64,000 bases of DNA from a virus. This document shows, one piece after another, positions 27,390 to 36,378 of the stretch. A program made the position numbers and the translations under genes. The stretch spans positions 1-64,000 of IMG/VR virus record IMGVR_UViG_3300021468_000001; one strand, 5' to 3'. The notes under the pieces are model-generated. The model had not been told where the DNA came from, did no database searches, and worked only from the letters and a program-made list of their open reading frames with translations. Each line of letters begins with the position of its first letter. The first letter of the stretch is position 1.

Positions 27390-30192
27390 GGACAAGTTAC
27401 GGCGATTGGTAGGGTATCGGCCGGAGAGCAAGGAAGAGTTGTGGTTGTACTACAAAGCGGCGTTTGGGATGGGGCTGGTGCGAGAAAGTGTCTGTGAGGC
27501 ACACAGTTCGCAATTAGATTTTGCGTGGGAGATGGTGCGAGGCGGTGCGGGGAACATAATAGCGCTGGCATGTCGGCATGGTGGGAAGACAAGCACGGCA
27601 GCGGCAAGTACGTTGGTGCGGGCAGTTACGCAGCCTGATCTTGATGGATTTGTAATGAGCGGATGTGTTGCACCGTGGCAATTTTTGGTAGTGCAGGAAG
27701 GTGGGATGGTGTATTGCAAGCCGCTTGGTTGGGCAAAGGCAGGTGACGTGGTATGGACAAAAGAGGGATGGCGGAAGGTTAAAGCAGTAATGGTAAAGCC
27801 TGGGATAGAGGAGTTTTCGCGGCTTCGGACCGCGATAGGAGATATAACGACGACCGGCGACCATCTAATATACATAAAGGATGCAATAGATGGGGACCGG
27901 AAGTGGGTTCCTGCGAAGGATATAGGGCGTTTGCAGGTGCCGCTAGTCCCGACGCGAGGGGCTGACGGCTCGAGATTGTTACCATCGGATGAAAACTCCA
28001 CGCTCGATCCATATCTGGCTGGAGTGATGGCAGGTCTTCCGGTAGACAAAAAGAGAAGTACAAGCGAAATGCTTTATGTCAGGTGGGGGTGGCGGGCTCC
28101 TGTGGGCATGAAGAGCAAAAAGGGATTGGCTTGGCGAGCTGAGCGCGAGAAGGCATCATGCTTGGGGGCACTAGGGTATGCGGCAAAGATACTGAAAGGC
28201 GTGGGGGTCTATCTTCACATATATGAATGTAGTGGCGAGAAGGAAGGGTCTTTTAGCACAACTGTACCGGTAGCTTCGATTCCTCGAGCGTATCTCGAAC
28301 AGGACATTCGTTGGTATTGGCGGTACGATCGCGAGTGGCGGAGGCGCTTTCTGGAAGCATTTTTTGCGGTCGCATTTCGGAAAACTTCGTATGGGAAGGC
28401 GGGATATTTTCGGAGAAATGCTGGGGATGCTATATATTTTAGGGCAAGAGGATTGCCGCAAATCCCGGATCTTGTGAACGAACCTCTTTGGCGGCAGGAG
28501 ATTGCTAAGGCAAGCATAATCCTTTTGCTGAGTTTGGACGTTGCCGAGTTGTGGATGATCCCTACATGGCCGAAGTTCCCAACATGGATGCCATATAGTA
28601 GTCAGTTTCCTGCATTGGTTTGGTTTAGGCCGGGGTCCTCAATACCGATAACAGATATGCCGTTTAGGTCAGCAGTTTTCAAGGATAGCACGCTTTACAA
28701 TCCTGTTTTAATAGAACCGGCTCCTAGCGAGGTTTTTATAGGGAGGGCTGGGATAAAGGACAAGAGAAAGCGGGGCGATCCATCGGTATTTTTTGATCTT
28801 GAGATTGAGGGCGCCGACAACTTTATGATTCTACCTGGTTGCATCGTTCACAATTCAAAACGGCAGGCACGAAGATTTTATCAGTTTTTTGAAAAGATGT
28901 CGCGGAAGTCTTGGTTTGAAGATGATTTTGATGGTAGGCCGGAGAAGGAGGAAGTGCGATTCAAAACCGGGAGTCGTGTAGAGATTCTTGCTACTTCGGA
29001 AACGTCAGCGCGATCTCCTCATGGGAACTTAATTATTGCCGATGAAGCAGATGCAATTCCATCAGGCGTCTATGAATCGTTGAATTTTGCGGTTGACCTA
29101 ACAGACGAAATATCAGATAGGCGCGCCCTGTTCGTTATTACGTCAACGCAGCATAGGCTTGGTGGAAATATCTCGCGATTGCTCGAGAGATTAGAAGAAC
29201 AGGGATCGAAGCATACTCGCGTTTTTCGATGGTGCATGAGGGAGGTGATTGCTCCATGCCCGCGCGATGCGGTTTGTGCGAATTGCGACTTGTTCAATGA
29301 TTGTGGAGGTGTAGCAAAAGAAAAGCAAGACGGGTTTCTAACGAGAGAAAAACTGGTTTCATTGAAAGAACGACTGGTTAGTAAGGATGCGTGGGATCGC
29401 GAGATGATGCTGAAGCCGCCTCGAGCAGGCGATACCGCTTGTCCTCTTTTCAGGGATGGATTTCCTTATGTCTATCGCTTCGATGCGATGAAAACACTAC
29501 CTTCTTTTCATGGCTGGGATTTTGGAGTTTCGACGGCGATTGTGTTTGCCAATTTTGATGAGAAGAAACAGCGAGTTTTTGTCTTTGATGAGCGGCTTAT
29601 TCAGCATAAAGACCATCAGCACGTTGTTGATGTTGTGAATCGGATAGATGCGTATCACAGACTACCTAACCCGAAATCGTTTGGAGATCCGCATGGCGGG
29701 CAAGATATTCTTACATATGCACGTCTTGGGCATGTAATTTTGTCATATATGGGGCGGAGAAAACAGAGTAGACTAGATGTTCTAAACTGGTTTATGGAGT
29801 ATCGGGACGACGGCAAGCCCGGGATTGCAATACATCCGCGGTGCAAACAGCTAAGGCATGAATTGATTGTTGCTACTAGGGGTGACCTTATTCAGTATGA
29901 TCCGGTTTCAAAGAAGAGACTTGTAGTTGCAAAAGAAGGATTCCATATCCTAAATGCCCTAATATATCTTTTGGATGGGATTTATATGGGCCTTGATAGA
30001 AGCCGAGAGGTGTTGGCAAGAGAACGGAGAAAAGCGATAAATGCATCTTTGGGGACTGTTCCTCATCCTAATTGGGGAAAGGGCAAGAGAATTCATAATG
30101 AAGGTTCTCCGCCCTTTATCATCGAGCCTGGTGCCCCGCCTTCTCTTGATGGCATTGATGAAGGACTTGACCTTAATGCTGGCTTAGGTTAA
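27364..30192 (+). CDS. terL: Terminase large subunit, intein-containing
   Basis: 942 aa, of which residues 101-497 are an intein; the mature terminase would be 545 aa. The ATPase centre has Walker A ACRHGGKT (residues 69-76) and Walker B LIIADE (556-561). The C-terminal RNase-H-like nuclease shows HGWDFGVSTAIVF and GDPHGGQD. A cysteine group (CPRDAVCANCDLFNDC) lies between the two domains. The enzyme docks on the portal, pumps DNA into the head and cuts it. The intein splits it after 'FVMSG' and before 'SKRQARRFYQFFEK', at the conserved 'S.RQ' helix just after Walker A. The start overlaps the upstream gene; a GTG at 27379 is an alternative. Confidence 0.9.
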   Translation: MGARQVTNEDKLRRLVGYRPESKEELWLYYKAAFGMGLVRESVCEAHSSQLDFAWEMVRGGAGNIIALACRHGGKTSTAAASTLVRAVTQPDLDGFVMSGCVAPWQFLVVQEGGMVYCKPLGWAKAGDVVWTKEGWRKVKAVMVKPGIEEFSRLRTAIGDITTTGDHLIYIKDAIDGDRKWVPAKDIGRLQVPLVPTRGADGSRLLPSDENSTLDPYLAGVMAGLPVDKKRSTSEMLYVRWGWRAPVGMKSKKGLAWRAEREKASCLGALGYAAKILKGVGVYLHIYECSGEKEGSFSTTVPVASIPRAYLEQDIRWYWRYDREWRRRFLEAFFAVAFRKTSYGKAGYFRRNAGDAIYFRARGLPQIPDLVNEPLWRQEIAKASIILLLSLDVAELWMIPTWPKFPTWMPYSSQFPALVWFRPGSSIPITDMPFRSAVFKDSTLYNPVLIEPAPSEVFIGRAGIKDKRKRGDPSVFFDLEIEGADNFMILPGCIVHNSKRQARRFYQFFEKMSRKSWFEDDFDGRPEKEEVRFKTGSRVEILATSETSARSPHGNLIIADEADAIPSGVYESLNFAVDLTDEISDRRALFVITSTQHRLGGNISRLLERLEEQGSKHTRVFRWCMREVIAPCPRDAVCANCDLFNDCGGVAKEKQDGFLTREKLVSLKERLVSKDAWDREMMLKPPRAGDTACPLFRDGFPYVYRFDAMKTLPSFHGWDFGVSTAIVFANFDEKKQRVFVFDERLIQHKDHQHVVDVVNRIDAYHRLPNPKSFGDPHGGQDILTYARLGHVILSYMGRRKQSRLDVLNWFMEYRDDGKPGIAIHPRCKQLRHELIVATRGDLIQYDPVSKKRLVVAKEGFHILNALIYLLDGIYMGLDRSREVLARERRKAINASLGTVPHPNWGKGKRIHNEGSPPFIIEPGAPPSLDGIDEGLDLNAGLG
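27664..28854 (+). mobile_element. Intein in terL with decayed LAGLIDADG motifs
   Basis: 397 residues, from Cys1 (terL residue 101) to Asn (497), followed by Ser+1. Splicing blocks: A (CVAPWQF..YCKPLGWAKAGDVVWTKEG), B with TGDH (TxxH, residues 164-167), F (FFDLEIEGADNFM) and G (CIVHN). The middle has 'DPYLAGVMAGLP' and 'RRRFLEAFFAVAF' where LAGLIDADG motifs should be, without the catalytic Asp in either. It should still splice, but the homing endonuclease is probably dead. Confidence 0.88.
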
Positions 30193-30224
30193 TCTCTGTT
30201 TGATACTCGGGGAGGATAACTTAG

Positions 30225-31772
30225 ATGCCGAGTCGAAAAGTGTTTCCGCCTCAACTCCTTCCGGAAAAGTCTAAGGGAGTTCTCAAAAGCATAGAGGATG
30301 GAACTGATGAAAGAAAAAAAGAGCGCCTTTTGCAAGACTATCAGAAGATGCGAGACTGTCCTACCATTAGGTTCTGTTTTTTTCTTATTTCCTTGCCGAT
30401 TCGTAGAGCAAGAATTACGTATCAGCATCCAGATGCCGAAATACGAGAGTTTGTGAACAGGAACCTCGCAATTATTAGGCGAAACCTTACTGAGCATATC
30501 CTTGCTGGTCTTGAATTTGGGTTCGCACCATTCGAGAAACGATTTCAGGTAATTGACTCGCGAGTTTTTTACAAAGAGTTTTTGCCGCTTCGTCCCTGGC
30601 ATGTGAAAGTCTTGACAGATGGAGTATCTTTCAAAGGAATGAGGCTTTTTAAGCAGCCGATTTATCATGGTGAAGGCGGTTCATTTGTTGAGATTCCGCC
30701 GAGAAAAAGCTTTATCTATACCCATCAATTCAGATTCATGGACTTTCGAGGCGAATCACTCTACCGTTCAGCGCGGATTCCTTGGCTTCTTTGGAAAGAA
30801 GTGGTACGACTTCACGCGCACACCATGCAGGACCATGCACTTCCGCCGCTTGAGGCGAGAGCGCCTGATGCTGTTCTTACCATAAACTATGATGATAGGG
30901 TTGAACAAATAACTGCTCGCGAGTTGATGATAAGGGTAGCAGAGGCGATTCGGTCGAGGTCGTCCTATTTGCTGCCTCCCGACGAGGATTATGGGATTGA
31001 GGCGAAACAAACTGCGCGACAGTGGGACTATGAGAAAGATTACGACCTTTGTGAGCGGATGATTGCTCAATCTTTATTGACGCCGAGAGACCTTTTTAGG
31101 GAAGGTGGCGGATCCTATGCAAAAGCGTACGTCCAGTCGCATTGGTTTGCTGGGATTGTAGATGCTATAGTCGAGGAAATTATATCTTTCGTGTTCTCAT
31201 TTGCGATAGTCCCCATCGTCCGCTATAACTTTGCGAAATACCAGGATCCCGCAATTCATGATTTTGGCAGGCTTTCGTATGAAAGCTTGTCACTGAAAGA
31301 CATTGACTTTCTTCAGAAACTTGCGTTGACGATGGTAAAAGAAGGGTTTGCAGATGAAGTACCGGAACCGGCAGAAATTTTGAAGCGCCTTCACGTACCA
31401 ATCAAAACCCGCCCGGGCAAGCCGTTGCTTTCGATGCCAATATCAAAGGCATCGCTTTTCGAGAGTCTGAGAAAAGAACTATTTGCAGAGATTGCCCGAA
31501 CGAAAGAAGAGCTTGGGTTCTCCGAATACATTTCTGTTCCACCTCAAGTGATGGCATTCTTGAAAAATTTTGCCGGGAAAACAATGGACCTCGTTGAGGA
31601 AAGTACGGATCGCGATGCCGTCTTGTCGGATGCGTTGCTTAAGGCGCATTCACTTGCTCGTGCTTTGACGTATACTGCTCTTGGTTCTAAGGTCTGGAGG
31701 GTTGATACTCATGACGATTCTGGATCTATTGAAAGTCCCGCCAGAGAAATACTCGCCTCAAAAGATAAGTGA
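30225..31772 (+). CDS. Portal protein (DUF935/Mu gp29-like)
   Basis: 515 aa. ATG at 30225 with GGGGAGGATAACTTAG upstream. It opens with 'DCPTIRFCFFLISLPIRRARITYQHPDAEIREFVNRNLAIIRRNLTEHILAGLEFGFAPFEKRFQV', the usual portal wing start, followed by 'FRGESLYRSARIPWLLWK' and the helical stem region (residues about 300-360). It forms the dodecameric ring that holds terminase, neck and tail. The last 62 bases overlap the next gene. The extra C-terminal helical part ends SALS-type 'DDSGSIESPAREIL'. Confidence 0.82.
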   Translation: MPSRKVFPPQLLPEKSKGVLKSIEDGTDERKKERLLQDYQKMRDCPTIRFCFFLISLPIRRARITYQHPDAEIREFVNRNLAIIRRNLTEHILAGLEFGFAPFEKRFQVIDSRVFYKEFLPLRPWHVKVLTDGVSFKGMRLFKQPIYHGEGGSFVEIPPRKSFIYTHQFRFMDFRGESLYRSARIPWLLWKEVVRLHAHTMQDHALPPLEARAPDAVLTINYDDRVEQITARELMIRVAEAIRSRSSYLLPPDEDYGIEAKQTARQWDYEKDYDLCERMIAQSLLTPRDLFREGGGSYAKAYVQSHWFAGIVDAIVEEIISFVFSFAIVPIVRYNFAKYQDPAIHDFGRLSYESLSLKDIDFLQKLALTMVKEGFADEVPEPAEILKRLHVPIKTRPGKPLLSMPISKASLFESLRKELFAEIARTKEELGFSEYISVPPQVMAFLKNFAGKTMDLVEESTDRDAVLSDALLKAHSLARALTYTALGSKVWRVDTHDDSGSIESPAREILASKDK

Positions 31773-33495
31773 CAGCGAACTCAAATATGATTTGACGTTG
31801 GCTGTGTCTTGGGGTACGAAAGGCGCTCCGGACATAAGACAGAAGGCTCAGAAATACGCGCTCAAGATCATCCCTGAACTTCTGAAACGAGGGAAAGTCA
31901 CATTTCATTTTGAGTCCTGGAAAGAAGCGCCGCGCAAATTTTTGGTCGAAATCTTCAAGCGCCTTTTTACTTCAGGGATCTATCTTGTTCCCCCGCATGG
32001 CGAGATGATCTACAAGGGCCGAAAGACGGCAATTGTTAAGGTCAAACCAGATCAAAGACTCCCGGAAACGTTTTCTGTTCTCGTGAGCGGGAAACACGCT
32101 TTCGGGTTCATACGAGCGAAGGAATCTCGTGAGATTACCGTCGCCGAGTTCCAACGGCTCAAGAAGTATCACCGCATCACCGAAGATGAGCGAAACTCGT
32201 GGTGGCCGAACAAGGAGAAATTCCAGTACTATGAGATTCGCGATTTTTTGCCTTTTGAAAAGCCTCATCCGGTTGAGGTCGTTCATGGGATCCAGACGAG
32301 GATAAAGAAAGTGAGTTTCGACGATGCGTCGTGGGATGATTTCGATGAAGCAGGGGTTGTTTTTCTGGAGAGGCGGAGTCGAATTTACAAGCCATTTAAC
32401 TTCTATATGGGATCACATTTCCAGTATGGACTTCTGAAAAGCCTACTGCGGAAGCAAGACTGGGACCTCTACTGTGAGCCGTTCTGTGGTTCGGCCAGCG
32501 TTTTTTGGGGTCTCCGCCGCGACATTGGAAATGATTTTAAGGCAATCCTTTCCGATTTACACCCGACTGTCATTTTCATATTTCGCTTTCTGAAAGGGTT
32601 GACGCCTGAACAAGCAAAGCGCGTCCGGCAGAAGAACTGCAAGTTCAGTGTTGCTCGATACAAAGAATTCAGGAAATCGAAATTTCAAGATCCTGTCGAT
32701 GAGTTCTTCAGGGCGATCTATGTAGCGCATTTTTCATTCGGCGGTTTGAGAGTTGTTCCTGAAAAGGCTTCTTTGATAGTTGCCGAAAACAGGATATCTA
32801 CTTCTTTAGCAATAAAGAGTTGCGAAAGAAGGCTCAGGTCAACGATCGAAAGGCTTGAATATTTTCGAGACGCGTTGAAAAACACCACTGTTTTACAGGA
32901 TGATGCTCTCGTCGTGATCGAAAAGTTCAATTCGAGCAAAACATTTTTCTACATCGACCCGCCATATCAGAAATGGTCTATGAAGGATGAAGGGGGGAAA
33001 GATGGTTTGATTGCAAGGATCCCGGCCTTCAATCGCGTTTTGAAATCGATCAAGGGCCGGTTCATCATGGAGACTACAGGGGAAAGTCCAATTCTACATG
33101 GGATCAAAGGCTTTCATAGAAAGAAAATCGTGCGCAAATCGCCACTCAAATCAGAGAAGAATCTTTCGTTTGTATTTCTTTCTAACTTCCCCATCGATCC
33201 GAAGCTTTCTGTTGTCTTGGATGATGAACCGGAAGATCTTGATGCTTTGCTCGAACGGCTTTCCGAATTGAGTCCGTTCGAGCTGATTTGCATTCACGGA
33301 TGGTTGCATGGCGAGGCTGATCAAGAAGATCCAATACCGCAGCATATTGCGATGGCGCATCTTCTTCTTGTTTCCAGAATGAAACAGATAGGAATGGAAC
33401 ACCGCTGGGAATCGTTTCTTGATGAAGAAAGCGAGATGCTTGCCGCGAAGGCACAGATGATTACTGGCGCTGATTTGGAAGGGGAGGCTTACTGA
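31711..33495 (+). CDS. Dam-type (D12) DNA adenine methylase with N-terminal domain
   Basis: 594 aa from the ATG at 31711 (CTGGAGGGTTGATACTC upstream; a TTG at 31681 is weaker). The second half is a D12-class N6-adenine methylase: EPFCGSASVFWGLR (AdoMet motif, about residue 260) and FFYIDPPY (catalytic, encoded at 32947-32967). The first 220 residues are a separate domain including 'TFSVLVSGKHAFGFIRAKESREITVAEFQRLKKYHRITEDERNSWWP', possibly ASCH-like. The last 120 residues (FELICIHGWLHGEADQEDPIPQHIAMAHLLLVSRM) recall a phage ligase-associated helical tail. It lies between portal and ligase, overlapping both, so it belongs to the packaging cluster. Confidence 0.82.
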   Translation: MTILDLLKVPPEKYSPQKISDSELKYDLTLAVSWGTKGAPDIRQKAQKYALKIIPELLKRGKVTFHFESWKEAPRKFLVEIFKRLFTSGIYLVPPHGEMIYKGRKTAIVKVKPDQRLPETFSVLVSGKHAFGFIRAKESREITVAEFQRLKKYHRITEDERNSWWPNKEKFQYYEIRDFLPFEKPHPVEVVHGIQTRIKKVSFDDASWDDFDEAGVVFLERRSRIYKPFNFYMGSHFQYGLLKSLLRKQDWDLYCEPFCGSASVFWGLRRDIGNDFKAILSDLHPTVIFIFRFLKGLTPEQAKRVRQKNCKFSVARYKEFRKSKFQDPVDEFFRAIYVAHFSFGGLRVVPEKASLIVAENRISTSLAIKSCERRLRSTIERLEYFRDALKNTTVLQDDALVVIEKFNSSKTFFYIDPPYQKWSMKDEGGKDGLIARIPAFNRVLKSIKGRFIMETTGESPILHGIKGFHRKKIVRKSPLKSEKNLSFVFLSNFPIDPKLSVVLDDEPEDLDALLERLSELSPFELICIHGWLHGEADQEDPIPQHIAMAHLLLVSRMKQIGMEHRWESFLDEESEMLAAKAQMITGADLEGEAY

Positions 33496-36362
33496 TGGGG
33501 TCCGACCAAAAGAAAATTCATGCTTCGGAGTTCTTTGCGAGACTTCCTTTTTATAAGATTGTATTCAAAGACTATCTGAAGTTGGTCGGGTCGGTGGCCA
33601 TTTCCGGGGCGGGGAACGATCTTGACGTTTTGATTGACGGAGAGCCGTTGCGCGCTGTTGAGTTTAATTTGAAACGAATGTTCCCGCCATCTATCGCAGA
33701 ACGCCTCCATGTTTTTCACGATCAAGGGCCTTTCACATCTTATATCCCCCTTGCAGATCTGGTTTTGCAATTCAAACCGCCTATGGTTGAGTCGCTTTCT
33801 GTTGGCAAGTCGCTTGAACCGGAGGGTAGAAAATCTGCTCGTGAAGACAAGGTTGTTCCTTTTCGGTTTTTCTTTCCGCAGAAGACTAGAGCAGGATACC
33901 ACAAGCGTGAGTTTTTTACGGTCGAAGATGCACTGGAAGTTGCTGAGTCAAAATGGTACCCGTGGGTCGGAGAAGAGAAACTAGATGGAATGCTGTGGGA
34001 GGTTCATAAAGTAGGAGACCGGGTTGAGGTCTTTTCTGAAGATGGACGGGAGGTTAATATCAACCAGGCTGGTCCTTTGATAAACGAGATTCGCTCGCAG
34101 CCAGAAGATTTTGTTGCGGTTGGAGAATTGGAGACTTGGCTTGCTCCTGATGCGGCAAAAAAGTTTGGTGAAGAGGTAACTTCGCAAAAAATGTTCAAGG
34201 GGAAGGTTCATGTGGGACGAGCAAAAACTACAGGATACATCCACTCAAGTAAATTTGATCGTGAGTTTGCCGAAGGGCTAAGGCTTACCTTTCATACTCT
34301 TGTTTGGTGGGGGCGCGACGGAAAAGATGATTTCCACAAGAAGCCAGAGATTGAAAGGCTGAAAATCCTTGATAGAATTGTAAAAGAGGGAGAGCACATC
34401 CGAAAGGTTTATTGGCGACTTCTAAAACGCCCAAAAGATGTAAGGCGGTTTTGGGTGGGTGTGTTGCGCGAGCGGGGTTATCTCGAAGGAATCATGCTGA
34501 AGCCGGCAATGGAACGATACTATTTGAATCCTAACCAGGGTCACTGGGTAAAGGTTAAAAAACTATACGAATTGAAAGTTCGTATCCTTGCCCGTGAACG
34601 CGGGAAGACAAAAGAGGGTGTCCCCCTGAACGTTTATCGTTTTGCCTGTGCAATCGAGGGCAAGAAGGGGAATCCGGTTTGGATCGGGTGGACATACCAT
34701 AGGAGGTTCAAAAAAGTTCCGAAGGTTGGTGATGTAATTGAAGTTCGCTTCCAGAATCTTAACAAGTACACCGATCCCAAAACAGGGAAAATTTGGATGA
34801 ACTGGTGGTGCCCGGTTGTTGTGTCCGATGAGCCGGAAAGTGCACAGCCAGACTCCGTCGTAATTGCCGAAAGAATGGTTGCGGCAAGCAAGGGCGACGT
34901 TTCGACGAAGCGCCCACCCAAGGATGTGAGAGATATAATGCGGGGGGTTGGTGTCGAATTCCAAATGACATCTGATGAGGTACTCGAAATTTTGGAAAGG
35001 ACGCCGCCCCTCGATTCTACAAACCTTGCAAAAGTTAGTAAGAATCCCGCGATGCCAAAAGAGATGGTGGAGGCAATAGAAAAAGCGCGCTCGTTTTCGG
35101 TTGACAAGCAGGTTCAGGTTGCAAAATCTAGAAATTACGGAAAGATTCCGCCGCACTTTGGAGTCTTTCAACTCCATTTCAGAGGTAAAAGTTTGCACAT
35201 TGACTTTAGGTTTCTCCTGCCAGATCGGGCCAGTTGGTCAGGAAAGACAATCCTTAACCAGATTGAGGGCGTTCCAAGCGAGCCCGTTACGGCGATTGAA
35301 GAAGCGAAACGTTTTGCCAATATGATTCTAAAGAAAAAAGCCGAAGTGTCGAAATTTTATCCGGGGATGCCATCTGGCCAGGGAGTTGTTGTTATTCCAA
35401 AGTTTGAAGGGAAGTCTTCGTTTTTGGAATGGCTGGTTTTAGGTGCAGCGAAAGTAGATTGGCCGCACGCAGGCGCAACAAAAGAGTTTCCTGGCGTTTT
35501 CTACCCGCTAGATTTTGGATGGCATATGCAGACTGTAGATAAGCCTTGGTTTGAAGAGCATTGGATTTTCTTTAAGCACTTTCGGGGTAGATTGGTATTT
35601 CGTGCGCTACCGGCGAGCAAGAAGTATAAAGGAAGGATCGGGAAAGCGCCGATCTTTTGGCGAGCGCACTTTGCCAATCCTGAATCCCCGCCGTATGTCT
35701 TTTCGCGCTCTTTCTTTGATGACCCAGAAGATTGGGTACCCGTTGACTCTGCGCTCCCGCCTCATTGGGAGGCCGTTGTTCCGAAAGACCTCCGTTGGTG
35801 GGAACAATCGTACTCAAAAAAGAAAAGGCTGTCGATGATTGTCGAAGCGCATAATGCATTGATCGAGCAGGGATACTTAAAGGGAAGGCCTATTTCACTA
35901 TCTTCTAGTCTTGAGCGTGCAAAGTGGGTGCTCCATGAAATTTCATGGAAAGGGCCTATTCATGTGCGAGGGGAGTGGATAAGTACATATTACTTGCGTC
36001 TTTTTGGCCCGAATGGCATCGAGACGTTTGCGGGAAGCGACAACCCCTTACTGGCTGCAAAGGGAACGAAAATCCCAATGCGGAAACTTCCGGCTGATGA
36101 GGTACCCTTACCGCCACAGGGGAAGGATCAGGATGATTGGCTTCGGTTTGAAGGGAAAATTCCCCCGAAGAGGGCGGACAACCCAAATTTGGAAATTGAA
36201 GCTGACTGCTCTATCATCGAGTCTGGGGTTGCCGAAATAGAGCGTGATGCTTCACTTCGACGAATTCTTTTAAGACTTGAAGGAGAGAACTTAAAAGGAT
36301 ACTATACTCTACAGCGAGAAGGGAAAGGTTCGCCGCTCTTCTCGTTTGAGAAAGTCAAGTAG
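33495..36362 (+). CDS. Nucleotidyltransferase - ATP-dependent DNA ligase - 3'-phosphoesterase fusion
   Basis: 955 aa. The TGATG overlap and GGGGAGG fix the start. Domains: (1) residues 20-95, Pol-beta-type nucleotidyltransferase (VGSVAISGAGNDLDVLID gives GS...DLD, then PLADLVLQF); (2) about 130-370, ligase adenylation domain with motif I EEKLDG (Lys162), III VGELETW, IV EGIMLKP, V WVKVKK; (3) about 370-445, OB fold (VGDVIEVRFQ); (4) about 550-750 and to the end, LigD-type 3'-phosphoesterase (FQLHFRGKSLHIDFRF, FYPLDFGWHMQ, RRILLRLEGENLKGYYTL). Bacterial LigD joins broken ends with Ku; here no Ku is seen. It could seal packaged ends, repair damage in the virion or act at the portal. All catalytic motifs look intact. 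Confidence 0.82.
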   Translation: MGSDQKKIHASEFFARLPFYKIVFKDYLKLVGSVAISGAGNDLDVLIDGEPLRAVEFNLKRMFPPSIAERLHVFHDQGPFTSYIPLADLVLQFKPPMVESLSVGKSLEPEGRKSAREDKVVPFRFFFPQKTRAGYHKREFFTVEDALEVAESKWYPWVGEEKLDGMLWEVHKVGDRVEVFSEDGREVNINQAGPLINEIRSQPEDFVAVGELETWLAPDAAKKFGEEVTSQKMFKGKVHVGRAKTTGYIHSSKFDREFAEGLRLTFHTLVWWGRDGKDDFHKKPEIERLKILDRIVKEGEHIRKVYWRLLKRPKDVRRFWVGVLRERGYLEGIMLKPAMERYYLNPNQGHWVKVKKLYELKVRILARERGKTKEGVPLNVYRFACAIEGKKGNPVWIGWTYHRRFKKVPKVGDVIEVRFQNLNKYTDPKTGKIWMNWWCPVVVSDEPESAQPDSVVIAERMVAASKGDVSTKRPPKDVRDIMRGVGVEFQMTSDEVLEILERTPPLDSTNLAKVSKNPAMPKEMVEAIEKARSFSVDKQVQVAKSRNYGKIPPHFGVFQLHFRGKSLHIDFRFLLPDRASWSGKTILNQIEGVPSEPVTAIEEAKRFANMILKKKAEVSKFYPGMPSGQGVVVIPKFEGKSSFLEWLVLGAAKVDWPHAGATKEFPGVFYPLDFGWHMQTVDKPWFEEHWIFFKHFRGRLVFRALPASKKYKGRIGKAPIFWRAHFANPESPPYVFSRSFFDDPEDWVPVDSALPPHWEAVVPKDLRWWEQSYSKKKRLSMIVEAHNALIEQGYLKGRPISLSSSLERAKWVLHEISWKGPIHVRGEWISTYYLRLFGPNGIETFAGSDNPLLAAKGTKIPMRKLPADEVPLPPQGKDQDDWLRFEGKIPPKRADNPNLEIEADCSIIESGVAEIERDASLRRILLRLEGENLKGYYTLQREGKGSPLFSFEKVK

Positions 36363-36378
36363 TTTGGGGGTTTGAAGA

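Noticed and set aside
26696-27607. Minus-strand frames of 303 and 159 aa opposite the first late genes
   Set aside because: The plus strand lacks C, so its complement lacks stop-forming bases; the frames are Ser/Pro/His/Leu-rich low-complexity artefacts crossing the promoter region.
31681-31710. Upstream TTG start for the Dam-type methylase
   Set aside because: No ribosome site before it, whereas the ATG at 31711 has GGAGG at proper spacing.
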